From the NCBI GenBank assembly GCA_965153455.1, contig OZ234496.1, positions 2,976,001 through 3,040,000 of the forward strand: DNA of 64,000 bases. The letters run 5' to 3'. The notes beneath the pieces were generated by a model. The model had not been told where the DNA came from, did no database searches, and saw only the letters and a program-made list of their open reading frames with translations. Both the position numbers and the translations under genes were made by a program. Positions 38,436-49,821 of the stretch are shown here, one piece after another. The stretch's first letter is position 1; each line of letters starts with the position of its first letter. Source of the DNA: Sphagnum compactum. Lineage: Eukaryota; Bryophyta; Sphagnopsida; Sphagnales.

Positions 38436-39010
38436 TCGCGCTTCTCAAAACTACAACAAGCTACCAATGAGCACACTTCTCGTCTGAAAACACAAACTTC
38501 TCAAAACAAATGTACAAACAGAGACAAGAAATTCGTTGAAAAACAAATCGGATACGTCAAAACAGACAACGAGAAAACGCGACAACAAAGAATTTCCGAA
38601 CAAAAGACCCAAAAATCTCCCCTAACGCAGCAGATCGAAAGCTCGCTCGGAAACAAAAAATTTCCTCACAGATTGTAGAGAGAAAGGGGGGGGGGGGAGA
38701 ACGCGTCGCGAGAAAACGTAACAGGCAACAAGCGAATAGATACAGAAATGCAAGAATCCTTTCAAATCCCGCAACTTTCTCAAAAAACAACCAAAATGCT
38801 ACAGAAAAATTCCCGCGGAAAGGTAGAGAATTCAGGGAGAAGGATTCGTGACTGTAGAGCACAACAAGAGAGGAGGAAAAGGCTCGTGTTCACGAGAAGA
38901 AGCGCCGCAAGAAGCAAGCGCAAAACGCAGGCGACGCAACTCTCAACAACAGACAGACGAGAGAACAGAAAGCCCAAGAGAGATCGAGGGAAGGGACGAT
39001 GTTATAACCT
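38436..39010 (-). promoter_or_regulatory. APS leader and promoter region, CpG-rich
   Basis: The 570 bp upstream of the ATG at 38435 is purine-rich on + and CpG-rich, then drops abruptly to CpG-poor DNA after about 39010. This marks a likely unmethylated 5' end holding the 5' UTR and core promoter. A run of 12 G lies at about 38688-38699. No TATA box was assigned with confidence. Confidence 0.45.
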
Positions 39011-40347
39011 ACGGTCCAAACCTCAGTCCGAACCTTGGTTTCCTTAACTCCAGTTAATTCACCTTTTTTACTGGACCCCCACCCCTCCCCCATCCCCCTA
39101 CCTAGTTTTACCCCAAGTTGCATGGTAGGTCAGAAAAAGCAATGGAAGAATTTTTTCTTATTTACCTTATCAATGAAAAAACAATTATTGAATAGTGAGG
39201 TAGAGAAAGCAAAGGGGAGTAGGGGGGGTTTTGTTGTAGGGGAGGTTCCTGTACGAGTGCGTTCTCCCGAGGGAGGGGCACCCGAGGGCCGGCCGAGGGT
39301 GTTCCCAAACCTCAGGAGAATGCACGAATACTGGAACCTCCCTTACGAACAACTTTCTTATTATTTCCTCACTTTCTTTCTCATTTCCTAAAAATAAAAA
39401 TAAAAAAATCCATGGGAACAAATAAAATTGGGGGAGCTTCCCCGACATAACACAACGGCCTGGGGTTCCTCCGCTGGGAGAGATCCCTCAAAATACACAC
39501 AGAAATCAAAAGGGGAGTTGTTTACAAAGTTACCAAACAAGTGTTGTGTCACTTGGTGTTTTTCCATGCAATTGGATTTGTGAACACTTTCTGACAAAAT
39601 GTTGACAACATTGCTCCCCCCCTCTCCCTCCCACACACCACCCACCATGCAAATGATATGTGACACAAATTTGATTTGCAATGCTTTTTGTGATACAAAT
39701 TTGTGATGGTTGGGGAATGGGAATGAACACTTGGAAGACTATTACCGAACACCCAAAAAAAGTCTTTGAAAGTCACTCTATTGCCTGTATGGTTCCAATA
39801 TTATTTGTAGATCATAAGGTTGCGCTCTTATAGCACTTTAAATCACTTAAATTGAACAAGAAATGAGAAAGTTATGAGCATTGAAAGTAAGAGGGGTAGA
39901 AGAGAAGAAAAGAGAAGGAAAATGCGTTTTAATGAATGTTAGTGATTTTGAACCAAGTGCACCAATGCAATTGCAAGTGATGGCTTGCATCCATCTTAAC
40001 TAGCCACAAGAGGCATGACATGTTTGTATCATGTTTTGTTCCCCATCTTGTCATAAACCCCTAGACACAAAGGAAGTGAAAGCCAAACCAAGGAAGTAAT
40101 CCTTATTTCTAATAAGTAACAAGAACTTAGGTGCCACCACCCTCCCCCCACCCCCCAAAAAAAATTAAGAGAACCACCACACTCACACATGTGACCTCCT
40201 TCCTCCTCACCATGCATCTTTTCCTCAACTTTCATAAGTCATTTGAATGGAACTGAAATTGGAACTAAGCTAGCTAGTTTGTAGCTTAGTGTTCGTTCCT
40301 CTTTAGATTTTCTTCACTCGGGTACTAAGCTAAGATTAAGCCAAAGG

Positions 40348-40630
40348 CAAAGAATATATTCATATAGGAATGGCACATGGGGGTTTTTCTTATGAGGGCA
40401 AAGTATCAAATCTAATGGCAAGAATATATTCATATATAGGAATGGCACATGGGGTTTTTTCTTATGAGAACAAAGTAGCAAATCTAATGGCAAGAATATA
40501 TTCATATAGGAATGGCACATTGGGGTTTTTCTTATGAAAACAAAGTAGCAAATCTAATGGCAAGAATATATTCATATAGGAATGGCACATGGGGTTTTTT
40601 CTTATGAGAACAAAGTAGCAAATCTAATGG
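40348..40630. repeat. Tandem repeat, unit 70-72 bp, four copies
   Basis: Units start at about 40348, 40419, 40491 and 40561 with CAAGAATATATTCATATA. They continue GGAATGGCACATGGGG, TTTTTTCTTATGAGAACAAA and GTAGCAAATCTAATGG. Copies are about 90-95 percent identical by eye, hence recent. The periodic minus-strand peptide they create is a by-product of the repeat and not a gene. Confidence 0.9.
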
Positions 40631-40695
40631 TATAACGGATGATCAGTTGAACAATGCCAAAAAAGAATAATTCCGACCACAAGTTGTGTGTGTGT

Positions 40696-40712
40696 GGGGG
40701 GGGGGGGGGGGG
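40696..40712. repeat. Poly-G run of 17
   Basis: Seventeen consecutive G after a TG microsatellite (TGTGTGTGTG). It is prone to length error in sequencing and can form G-quadruplex structure. Confidence 0.9.
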
Positions 40713-41969
40713 TTTGAACAAAGGAATGGGGAGGTTGTATTGGGGTCCTCCTTGATGACAAGGAATGGGGAAGGATGCTTGAATCTTAAAACAACAAACC
40801 AACAACACCTGACAAGTTGCAAGCCCCTAGTGTCATCGTCCACCAGCCCTAAAAACCAATATCCACCACATTTTGCATAGGGTTTAGTGTTTTTAGGGTT
40901 TAGGGTTTATGGAGCATTAGGGTTTCCCCCTAGGCTGTACAGAGAGGGCCCTTGCCATGTTTTGTAAGGTCCCAACTAGCATATCCCATAACGGAGAACA
41001 CACTCGTACAGGAACCTCCCTTACAACTTTTGGCGCATGAAAACTAACCCGAGGCAACACGACAATAAGAAGATTTTTTGATACCATGGCCATGTGACAG
41101 ATACCTCATCAGATACCTCTCAACTTAAAAGCTTTTCATGTACTCTTTAAACCTATGAAAACTAGCCTAGTCCATTCCACACAACTAGGCAAAGAGAGGT
41201 GAAAGAAGAAGAACAAGAGGAAGAAGAATTTATTTATTGGCCTTGCCTACTACCAAGGGCAAGGATATTTATTGTGTTAAGATTCATTATAGAGTATAGT
41301 AGCTTAAGGGATTTTTATAGGCCCTTAGGTAATAATAATAATAATAATAGGTCCATTTTTATTATATGAGGATTTTTAAAAGATGATATTTTTGCTTGTG
41401 TTGAAACTTGAGATTTAGTTATAAAATGAAAATATCTTGAAGGATTTTGGTTTCTTTTAGAGGATTTTTTTGAGAATTAATTGTCCATGGTGAAATATAT
41501 TTGAGTTTCAAAAAAAATTCTTCTTTTTCATTAAGATACTTTTTTAATGTAAATGGCAATGCCATATACATAGTGTGTTCACGGCCCTTGTTTATTCATT
41601 TTTATTTAGAAGAATTTATTATGTAATGAATGGAAAAGAATTCATGGATTCAAAAAAAACATATTGGTGGACCCCGAGACAAACTTTTGGGTCCCACTAA
41701 TAAATTAGAGGCCAACATTTCATACTGAGATTTTGCATTTTGTGACCACATTTGTGCAATTGTGGGTTTATTCTCGCCCACGAAGCAACTTCTCCTTGGT
41801 TGCATGTAAATTCTATTCCTCACATTGTGAGCCGCTATTTTTTTAATGTGCCTGCACTACTACTTAGCCCTTTGTAAGATCGTCCAAACTCCGCAAAACT
41901 TTATTTATAAACGCACCACTGATTCGGAAAATGTACAAAGTAATTAGCAAGAACACCCTAGTCACCTCT

Positions 41970-42900
41970 CCTATTAATTAGATGAGGTGCCTCCCAAGTT
42001 CAAATTTGTTTTTTTTTTGTAACGAGCCGATTTGATTGGCCAATCACCCCCCCCAAAAAAAAAGGGCTCCCCAATATAGAAGGTTCTATTTTGAAGTAAT
42101 AGAGTTTTATTTCATTTTTCCCGGGTTCTCAATGTGTTCTCGCTTATGTTTCCTTCAAGTTCCCAATGGGTTCTGATCCGGTTCCCAATGTGTTCCCCAA
42201 CATGTTCTCCATAGCACCTCACTTTTATCCCATATGCTTTAGCAAATGTTGTCGTCCTTTCCCGTATAGAGTCCCCTCCCTGTCCACTACCTTCAAAGGG
42301 AAAAAAAAAAAGCAAGGCACCTTGAGTGCATGCTTGGGGCCTTCCCATTGGCTGCTGCATGAAATTTCTCTTCCCCAAAGAGTTTGTCACCATTTTTGGC
42401 CTGGGCTAATACCCCTTGCAAAGAACACCTACCCATATAGGTGTACATATTCTGTTTCACATTAATTAGTTGGGGGTGCTTCACAAGTCCAACTTTTTTT
42501 TTTTTTTCTTTTTGCAGGGAGCAAATTTGATTGGCCCATTGCAAAAAAAAGTTAAAACTATGGAGACTCCTCAAAATAGAAGATTCTATGGGAAGATGGA
42601 GTGCCTCCCCCTTTGGCCCACCTATATAGGTGAGAAGGGGAGGACTTCAAGGGCAAAACAAATGGGAATAATACGAGGTGCTATTGGGAACACCCTTGAG
42701 GAACACATTGGGAACCTAGGGAAAATATTGGGAACTTGAAGGGAACAAAGGAAAAAAAATTTTAAATCCCCCGCCCCAAAACTTAAAAGAAAAAAAAAAA
42801 ATCAAGGCACTTTGAGTGCATGCCGAGCCTTCCCATTGGCTGCACGAGATTTCTGTTCGTCACCATTTTTGGCCTGGGCAAATACCCCCATTTATAAACT
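41970..42900. repeat. Two copies of a roughly 450-bp module with a flipped central segment
   Basis: Outer parts are direct repeats. AATTAGATGAGGTGCCTCCC and GATTTGATTGGCCAATCACC (41975-42050) match TTAGTTGGGGGTGCTTCACA and AATTTGATTGGCCCATTGC (42465-42545). CAAGGCACCTTGAGTGCATG to TTTTTGGCCTGGGCTAATAC (42312-42412) matches 42802-42890. The middle is inverted: TTCCTTCAAGTTCCCAATGG and GGTTCCCAATGTGTTCC (42149-42200) match the complement of 42670-42745. A GGCCAATCAAA-like word recurs at 43620 and 63529, so the family is dispersed. Confidence 0.65.
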
Positions 42901-43289
42901 GGGGGTACTTGTACTTTATTGACGGAGCAAATCCCACTTCAATGTTTTCACCAAATCTTTTGTCATGAGTTTATACCAATTGGGGGTATAAACATCCCCA
43001 ACATTTGTGTGGTTGAATGCTTGAAGCAAAGTGCAAGTACCAAGTTACAACATTTTTCTTTATTGAGTGCATGTCATTCCCTTTGTGGGAGTGACTCTGG
43101 TTTTGATTATGTGAGCTTTTTGTGCATTCACCTTCCATTGCACGGCATTTTTGAGTTGGCAATAAATACTATAAAAATTCTGGTGTTCACCCAAAGCCTC
43201 CTAGCCAGGACTTAACAATGTCAATGTAAAACAAATACACTTATATGATTTTAAATTTAAAACAATGTAAAAAATGTGATTTTTATTTA

Positions 43290-43313
43290 GGGAGGGAGGG
43301 AGGGAGGGAGGGG
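43290..43313 (+). repeat. (GGGA)n microsatellite, G-quadruplex motif
   Basis: Six consecutive G3-4 tracts separated by single A bases, which satisfies the G3N1-7 quadruplex rule on the + strand. It sits alone in AT-rich DNA with no neighbouring gene. Confidence 0.85.
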
Positions 43314-43319
43314 ACTTCA

Positions 43320-46300
43320 TAATGTTTTTGTGATAGGTCAACCAAATGATCCATTGCAAAAAAGAAACATTTGTGTTTTGGGATGCATCACAACTACCCT
43401 AATTAGTTAATATGAATCACAATAAGTAGCTAAGCTTTTGTAGAAGTTTAGGCCAAAAATGGTGATGAACAAAGTTAAGAATAGAAGTTCTACTCAAGCA
43501 ATGAGGTGGGGCAAAATGTGTATTCAAAATATTCCTTGGAAAAACACCATCGTACTCCCCTATTAGTAAAAATGCTCATTTTTGGGGAGTATTAAAGTAT
43601 CATGATTTTTTTTGAAGGGCCAATCAAAGAGGTCCATTGTTAAACAAAATTTTTAAATTTTTAAAAAAATTGAGCTTTGATATGCACACACAATTAATTA
43701 ATATGAATTTGCACGAAGTATGGTCATTAAGAGTATATAATATATGCATTTACACGTCCCAAAATATTTACACAAGGCCATGTAAATGTATTTAACAAAT
43801 ATTTGCACTAGCCTTGTGTAAGTGTAAAAAAAAGTCGTATGCAACAACAATATAAGTGTAAACTTAATGTAAAAAGTTTGGATGTGTAAGATTATAAGTG
43901 TAAATCATTTACATGGGATTTACACATCATATACATGATTATTGATACTTACATGCACAACATTGGCCTTTACCTTCTTGCATGTCACTTGTTATAGGTT
44001 ATATTCAGCCAAATAACACTTGAATTTGGATTGGGACACCCTGATTTAATCTAAGAACTAGTCACTTATAAAGTATGGAATCAACCAGTGTTGTGTAGTT
44101 ATGCGAAATGGTACATACCCTGCTACTTATTAAGCCAAATATATACCCACTTAACCAACAGAAGGGAGAAAAAATAATAAACCAATTGTGCAAGGAACTT
44201 TGGGAAATAACGAAGCAAAAAACCTTGGGACGGAAGAATCTTGTCAATTTTCTTGAACCTCGTTTAGCGTTGCAAAAAATTGATGTTGGTTCTTTGAGTT
44301 TTTGTTGTTGTGAATCGTTGAGTTGTACCATGGCAACACCACAATTTTGGAGTGTCTCACCTTTGGGAAATCATAATCTTCTTCACCATTATTATCCTTG
44401 TGCTTTTAGTGTTCAAGTCATGTAGTTCTTGGATATGTAACTATTGATTTGAAAATGCGCTTTTGGGGTTCAAAAGCGGGTTGATCAATATAGACAAGTT
44501 GTTTGTCAAATGGCGATAAGGAAAAATTGTTGTCATTGGTAGTCTATGACATGTAGGGAGTTTGATGGTATAGTGATTTCATTAAGCATAACGAGTTTGG
44601 CACATCCACAACATTAGCCTTATCATGATTAAAATTATAACTTTAGTTCAACATTTGTGGACTTAACAAACTTGGAAATGCCAAAGCTTTGGTGGATACT
44701 TTGCAACAAATTAATTTATTGGTCATGGGGCACCTCATTCTCTAACATCTTGGACACTATTTATCAACCAATAATCAAGTCATAAGTCCTTCCAACCACG
44801 CAACACATCCTCATACCCATAGTGCCAATTTATTTATAAGTTTTATAGGAGTGATAGTTTTAATCATCGTGTTAGATTTCCTTAATTCCTACTTATAGAC
44901 ATGATCCTACACCCCAAAATTTCACCTTCATTGTTCACCTTCACAATGGAAGATTGAGTACGACAAGGAAGCAAAGTAGGATGGGCTTTAAAATGGGCCC
45001 CTTCTATAGCTAATTGCAAGTTATCATATGTATGTTGCAATATGCAACTCATATAATTTTGACAATGCAATCATTTTGTAAATTGCTTGCAAATTCAAAT
45101 AACCATTTGATAATTGCCACCATTTTTTTTTACATGGCAAAGTTCTTGGCATTACTAAACCACAAGTATATACTCACATTTTTTTGGGTTAGGAGACAAC
45201 TAGCCTTGTAAGGAACTAGCAAAGTTTTATTCAAAACAATTTGAAATTAGACAAGTTTTTTCAAATAACAAAAGAAACAAAAATTGTAACCAAAGGTTCT
45301 TTAAATAATGGGTTTCCAAATACCCAGAATTGTAGTTCATAAAAAAATCAAATAATCACACAACATTGGAATCAATCCAAATGACTTTAAAAAGCTTTAG
45401 TTTTTATCATGATGATGGTCCTCTTGTTTTGTGGAGTTTTAAAGTCATGGTCTTTTTTTTCTTTTTTTTAATTTCCTTTTGCTTTGTGTTTAACTTTTTT
45501 CCCCTTCATTTTTTTTTGTTGTCAATCCTGGTTGCTTAATTTCCATTGATTTTAATAATAGTTTGTTTCCATTTTATTTTCTTTCAAATGTTTGTGCATG
45601 CTAGACTTACAAACATTTTTTTGTTAATAAGGGTTCGGAATCAAATATTATATATATAAGTTTGATTTTGATACATGGGGTCTTAGCAAAAATGAAATAC
45701 CAATTCAATATTAGTACCAAATATCTTCAAAAAATAGGTAGGTCAACTAGTATGTACATTACTACTAGTTCATACTATGAATTAGTGGTGCAATTGTATC
45801 ATTAATGGCATACATATGGTTATATCAATTGGTATATGCAACCATTGATAATATCAATATTGAAATTTTTTAATGTCAAGTTCCTTCAACTAAGTTCCAA
45901 AATTATTAGTTTCATAAATATGAAATGAAATTATTTTTAAATACATGACTACATTGGTTTGCCCATTCAATCCTCAAGTTGTTCCATTGTGAATCCATTT
46001 CATGTTTCAATAAAGCATATTTTATATGAAACAAACTTCAACAATACATCAAACATTAGCTTTGATGAGATATTCAAAATTCAAATACAACATGAAATGA
46101 AAAATGAATCTTTATTTTCAAAAGCATAAATTCAACAATGGAATGTAGCGTACAAAGACAATCATTTGAAATTATGAGCATAAAAAATCATTGTGATGTT
46201 CATGCATTAATCAAGTAGTTACAACAATTTCAAGTTTCAAACCTCCATGATCGTTAGTTGTGGTAATCCATGCCACAAAATAATTGTGCTACATCAAACT

Positions 46301-46890
46301 ACAAACCTTAACACAAGAGCCCTCAAAAGAACTTGTGAACTAAACTAAATGTAACAAATACAATAAATCCCATTAGAAAATACAAAAATGTGGTAGTGAA
46401 GTTTGAAAATTATATATTCGATGTTTAAGCCACATTGTAAAACATCAAAACAACCAACTTAAAAAATGTGATAGTCTAGCCTAAAAACATGGAATTTTTG
46501 CACATGTGTGGTAGTTAATTCAAAATAACCAAGTTCATCCTTGGACAATCATTAAGTAAATCCTCCTTTGGCAATGAAAAAATCCTAGGCGTCCCCACCA
46601 ACAAGAAGGAAACCACTCCTTACATCAATTTGTGAATTTTTCATAATCATCACCAACTTGTCCATGTTTTACAATCCCAACCAATAATGCCACTTATTTG
46701 TCAAAATGCCTACAACACTAAAAATCCTTTTAGTTTTTTTGCAAGGAAAAAATTATGTCCATAAATTGATGTGTCGATAATTCTACAGAACTTTCACAAC
46801 ACAAGGACAATGCAATTTTCATGGACCTCAAAGATAAATTAACTTTCTTAAATCATATTGCAATTCATCAAAAAGAATCATCAATAGTAG
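43320..46890. other. AT-rich intergenic DNA, no gene recognised
   Basis: Short frames only. A small inverted pair, ACACAAGGC with GCCTTGTGT, at about 43772-43820 flanks a 40-bp spacer. The frame on minus at 44882-45070 reads smoothly but has no recognised family. The rest is A/T-run-rich sequence with almost no CpG. Confidence 0.45.
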
Positions 46891-46899
46891 GGGCCTTTG

Positions 46900-47790
46900 G
46901 GGGAAGGCTCTTTATATGTCTATGGTTTAATTAAAGCAACTTGAAAGTTTTCACCAAAAGAGGCACTAGAACTTAGTCATACTCATGTACCACTACCTCT
47001 ATTTTTGTTTTTGATAACATTTTCCATAATACATTACATATCTTTAAGTCAAGGATCCAATTGGAAGGCACACATATTGTGTGCATTGGTAGGGTTAAAT
47101 CATTCCAACACATTGATTACATCAAGTCAAGTTCTAGCATACAATATCATTAGATCTTGTTCAAAATCTCCAAGTTGAAGAGGTGAATCTTTAGTTTCCT
47201 TCATCTCAACCCACCTCCTTACAAGCTAAGTACCATTCTTGCTTGCTTTTCCCCAATTTTTTTCCTCCATTTGATTGTTTTTTATAAATCATTATGTGCC
47301 TCAATCAAATTCAGTTCCTTTGAATCCCAACCCCAATTTTAGTTTTATTTGTGGCTTGATGTACTAACAAAGATTAAACATAATGTGTTTAAATTAAGTG
47401 CTCATAAAAGGTGCATGAGGTTGCAAAGGCATGCACAAGTGATAATAGTTGTCAATGTAGTACCATAATACATGTGATTAAATATGTGTGCCCCTCATCT
47501 TTAACATAAGTAATGATGATGCTTGTTAAGTGGTATTTTGCCAAAAGAGACTTCACATGCTTTGCCAAGGTTGTTCCAAGTGTGCTAGGTATTTCAAAAA
47601 AACCTATTATAACATGGCAAGGACCCACTTGTCATTAATTAATTTGGTTACAAATGTAAAGAAGTTGAAACATCCACATATCAAATGAGGTAGTGGTTGT
47701 CGCAAATTGTGCAATGGGAGGAAACACATGTATTCTTCTAGTTTCCTTGTCAACACGGTTGGGATGTGTCTTCCAAATAATTTGTTTATA
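46900..47790 (-). pseudogene. Decayed hAT-like transposase fragment
   Basis: Minus-strand translation gives SFDMWMFQLLYICNQIN at 47688-47638, followed directly by two stops. After that come GPCHVIIGFFEIPSTLGTTL and AKHVKSLLAKYHLTSIIITY, then VKDEG, near 47630-47490. This is the order of the SFDLWMS / PxHVTIGLFE / LLxKYxL / AYVKDEG core of plant hAT-related transposases. Further on, HNMCAFQLDP and LKDM near 47090-47050 resemble the HNMxAFxLDPRFKxL block before the hAT dimerisation region. At least one frameshift separates the two halves, and stops are frequent (TAG, TGA and TAA where CAG, CGA or CAA would fit). No element termini were found. Family assignment is from memory of motifs, so moderate confidence. 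Confidence 0.6.
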
Positions 47791-48178
47791 ATATATGGAT
47801 ATCACATTTTATCACAATGTTGCATAACAAGAAATCACAGCTAGGTGTGTTTTTCACAAGTGACATGGGGATGTCCCTTGTCATGTTAATCTTTCAATGT
47901 AATTTGTTCCTAAATATGCTACTATTATTATGTCACAAATTTTGATGTAAAATCATGCATTCCAATGTGGTAGGAAGCAAAATGTTAAAAATTAGATGGA
48001 ATTTAATTTTGCAACCTAATCAATTGAACAAGAAATGAATGTTTATTGTAACAATTATTTTGACAACAAGATTAAGGTTTCAGGATGCAATCACATTCAA
48101 ACCATTGAAATTCCAATTACAAGTACACAAGTGTCATTGATCTCTATTTCAATGTATATTCTTTTCTAATGAACTATC

Positions 48179-48463
48179 TTAATTTGTGTGCCCCACTTGA
48201 GGGCTTGAAAGCCATACATTATAGTCTATAGTTGTAGTAAAATGTAAAGATTGTTCATCAATGGCAAGTAGATGTTCAAAAGGATGTGTTTCAAAATCAT
48301 CTTCTTTGTTTCCCTCAATGCTTGGAGGGATGATTATGAATAATGGGGTGGTGGCATTTGCCTCCATTGCAGACAATTGAAATTCACTTGAAAATGCTCT
48401 TGTAATATTTGTCTTGTCCCACCTTAATGTCCAATCATGTTCAATGTAATTTGACCCATGCAA
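48179..48463 (-). other. Uncharacterised 94-codon open frame, possibly transposon-derived
   Basis: ATG at 48463, stop at 48179. It begins MHGSNYIEHDWTLRWDKTNI and includes FIIIPPSIEGNKEDDFETHP. Composition is protein-like rather than simple-sequence, and it lies about 0.4 kb upstream, on the same strand, of the hAT-like fragment. It could be a remnant of the same element or chance. No family recognised and no splice partners assigned. Confidence 0.3.
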
Positions 48464-49072
48464 AATGCAACCATTGGCATACGATTAATTTAAGGTTACT
48501 CATTTTGGATCAACTTCAAGATCCTACCCTACATCAATTTATTGTTTAATCACATCAATAGTCTACTAAATGAATTGAACCTTAAATGCATGTTTAAGAG
48601 GTCTCTACAACATCACATTTGTTGGTTGTAAGTCACATGTGTAATTGCTAAGCACAAATATAACTAGTATATATGTGTGGTGGTATTTAATCAAATCTAA
48701 AAACCCCTTAAATTTACGTAGTACCCATTAATCAATTAACCAAAACAATATTTGATTTCTATAAAAAAACCTAGTTCATGAATATGTGATTGAAGGTACG
48801 ACAACAAGATCATGGTTACAAACTCCTTGGTGGTGTCAAATGTTGACCAATGGTTTTTAGAAAAGGTAAGATCCTAGTCATCATTTGTACAAATAACCTT
48901 ATTTTTGTTATTATAAACACAAATATTTAAGTAGGGAGGAAAAACCTACTGATCGTTGATGGCATTATAATGAAAAGAATAGGGACCAAAACATATGCAC
49001 ACCCCATCAATTCAATAGAGAATAAGAATGTAAAAATAAAGTGAACGAAAACATGGTTTTGTCATCAAGAAG

Positions 49073-49821
49073 CATTACAAGAAATCGTGGTTTCTTTGAC
49101 TAGAAAACTAAACCAAAAACCATTTATTTTGACATTTGGTCAATTTGACCACTTAAATAATAAAAATATAATATAATAAATTAATAGTAAATACCTACTT
49201 TTCCACCCATGCATGACCTACCTACCTATCCACAACCAACCTAGGTACTTTACATTTACATACATTTAGAAGGTATATATACAAATATACATACTCCACA
49301 TAATATACGTTGGTAAGGGGGATTGAATCTTGTTTCCTTAGTTTCATGCCAAAGTCTTGGCCATCAAACCATCACATCACTTTGTAAAACAATATGATAC
49401 CAAATGTATATAACACATTTCCTTGAACTTCCATGAATGTTTTTGTCAATGTGTATAACAACATTTTAATTTTAATTTTTTTCATAAATTGGTGTGTATG
49501 TACTGAATTAGGTATATAGGTAGGTATGTAGGTAGATAAATAAATAAGTAGGTAGGTAGGTAGGTAGGTAGCCTAATAAGCATAATAAATAGGGTAGCTA
49601 ACCAAATTAATATAGCCAATTTGATTAAGCCATGAACATCTTGGTAGATCATCTTGATTGACCCTTTTGATTATATGTACTACTTAACCCTTGGTCAAAA
49701 TGGTCATTTTAATAGAAAAAATCATGTGTATTTCATGCCCCATGCCTTTAATCAAAACAAGTTCATCCTTTTGGTTAATGTAGTGACTTTAATCAAGTTG
49801 ATCCTTTGATTTCTTATAGTG
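49073..49821. mobile_element. Candidate CACTA-type element, 749 bp
   Basis: Left end CATTACAAGAAATC at 49073; right end, read on the complement from 49821, CACTATAAGAAATC. They match at 12 of 14 positions, and the right end is a canonical CACTA terminus, with the left apparently mutated C to T at position 3. Flanking triplets are AAG and AAA, an imperfect 3-bp duplication. GGTCAATTTGACCA near 49138-49152 and TTGGTCAAAATGGTCA near 49690-49706 form internal inverted pairs, as subterminal repeats would. A GTAG microsatellite lies inside at 49548-49571. No transposase is encoded. Confidence 0.45.

Larger units (their letters stand above)
39233..41027. mobile_element. Candidate 1.8-kb element bounded by 35-bp inverted repeats
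   Basis: Left arm 39233-39267 begins GTTGTAGGGGAGGTTCCTGT and continues ACGAGTGCGTTCTCC. The complement of 40993-41027 reads GTTGTAAGGGAGGTTCCTGT then ACGAGTGTGTTCTCC, so only two of 35 positions differ. A third, more diverged copy in the right-arm orientation lies at about 39315-39350. No transposase frame lies between, and no clear target-site duplication was found. TTTT flanks both outer ends but is too short to be decisive. The interior includes the 70-bp tandem repeat at 40348-40630 and TTTAGGG-type motifs near 40880-40925. Alternative: a segment between two inverted insertions of the same MITE. Confidence 0.5.

Noticed and set aside
40314-40520. Minus-strand frame with a periodic peptide
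   Set aside because: Produced by the 70-bp tandem repeat; periodicity follows the DNA unit.
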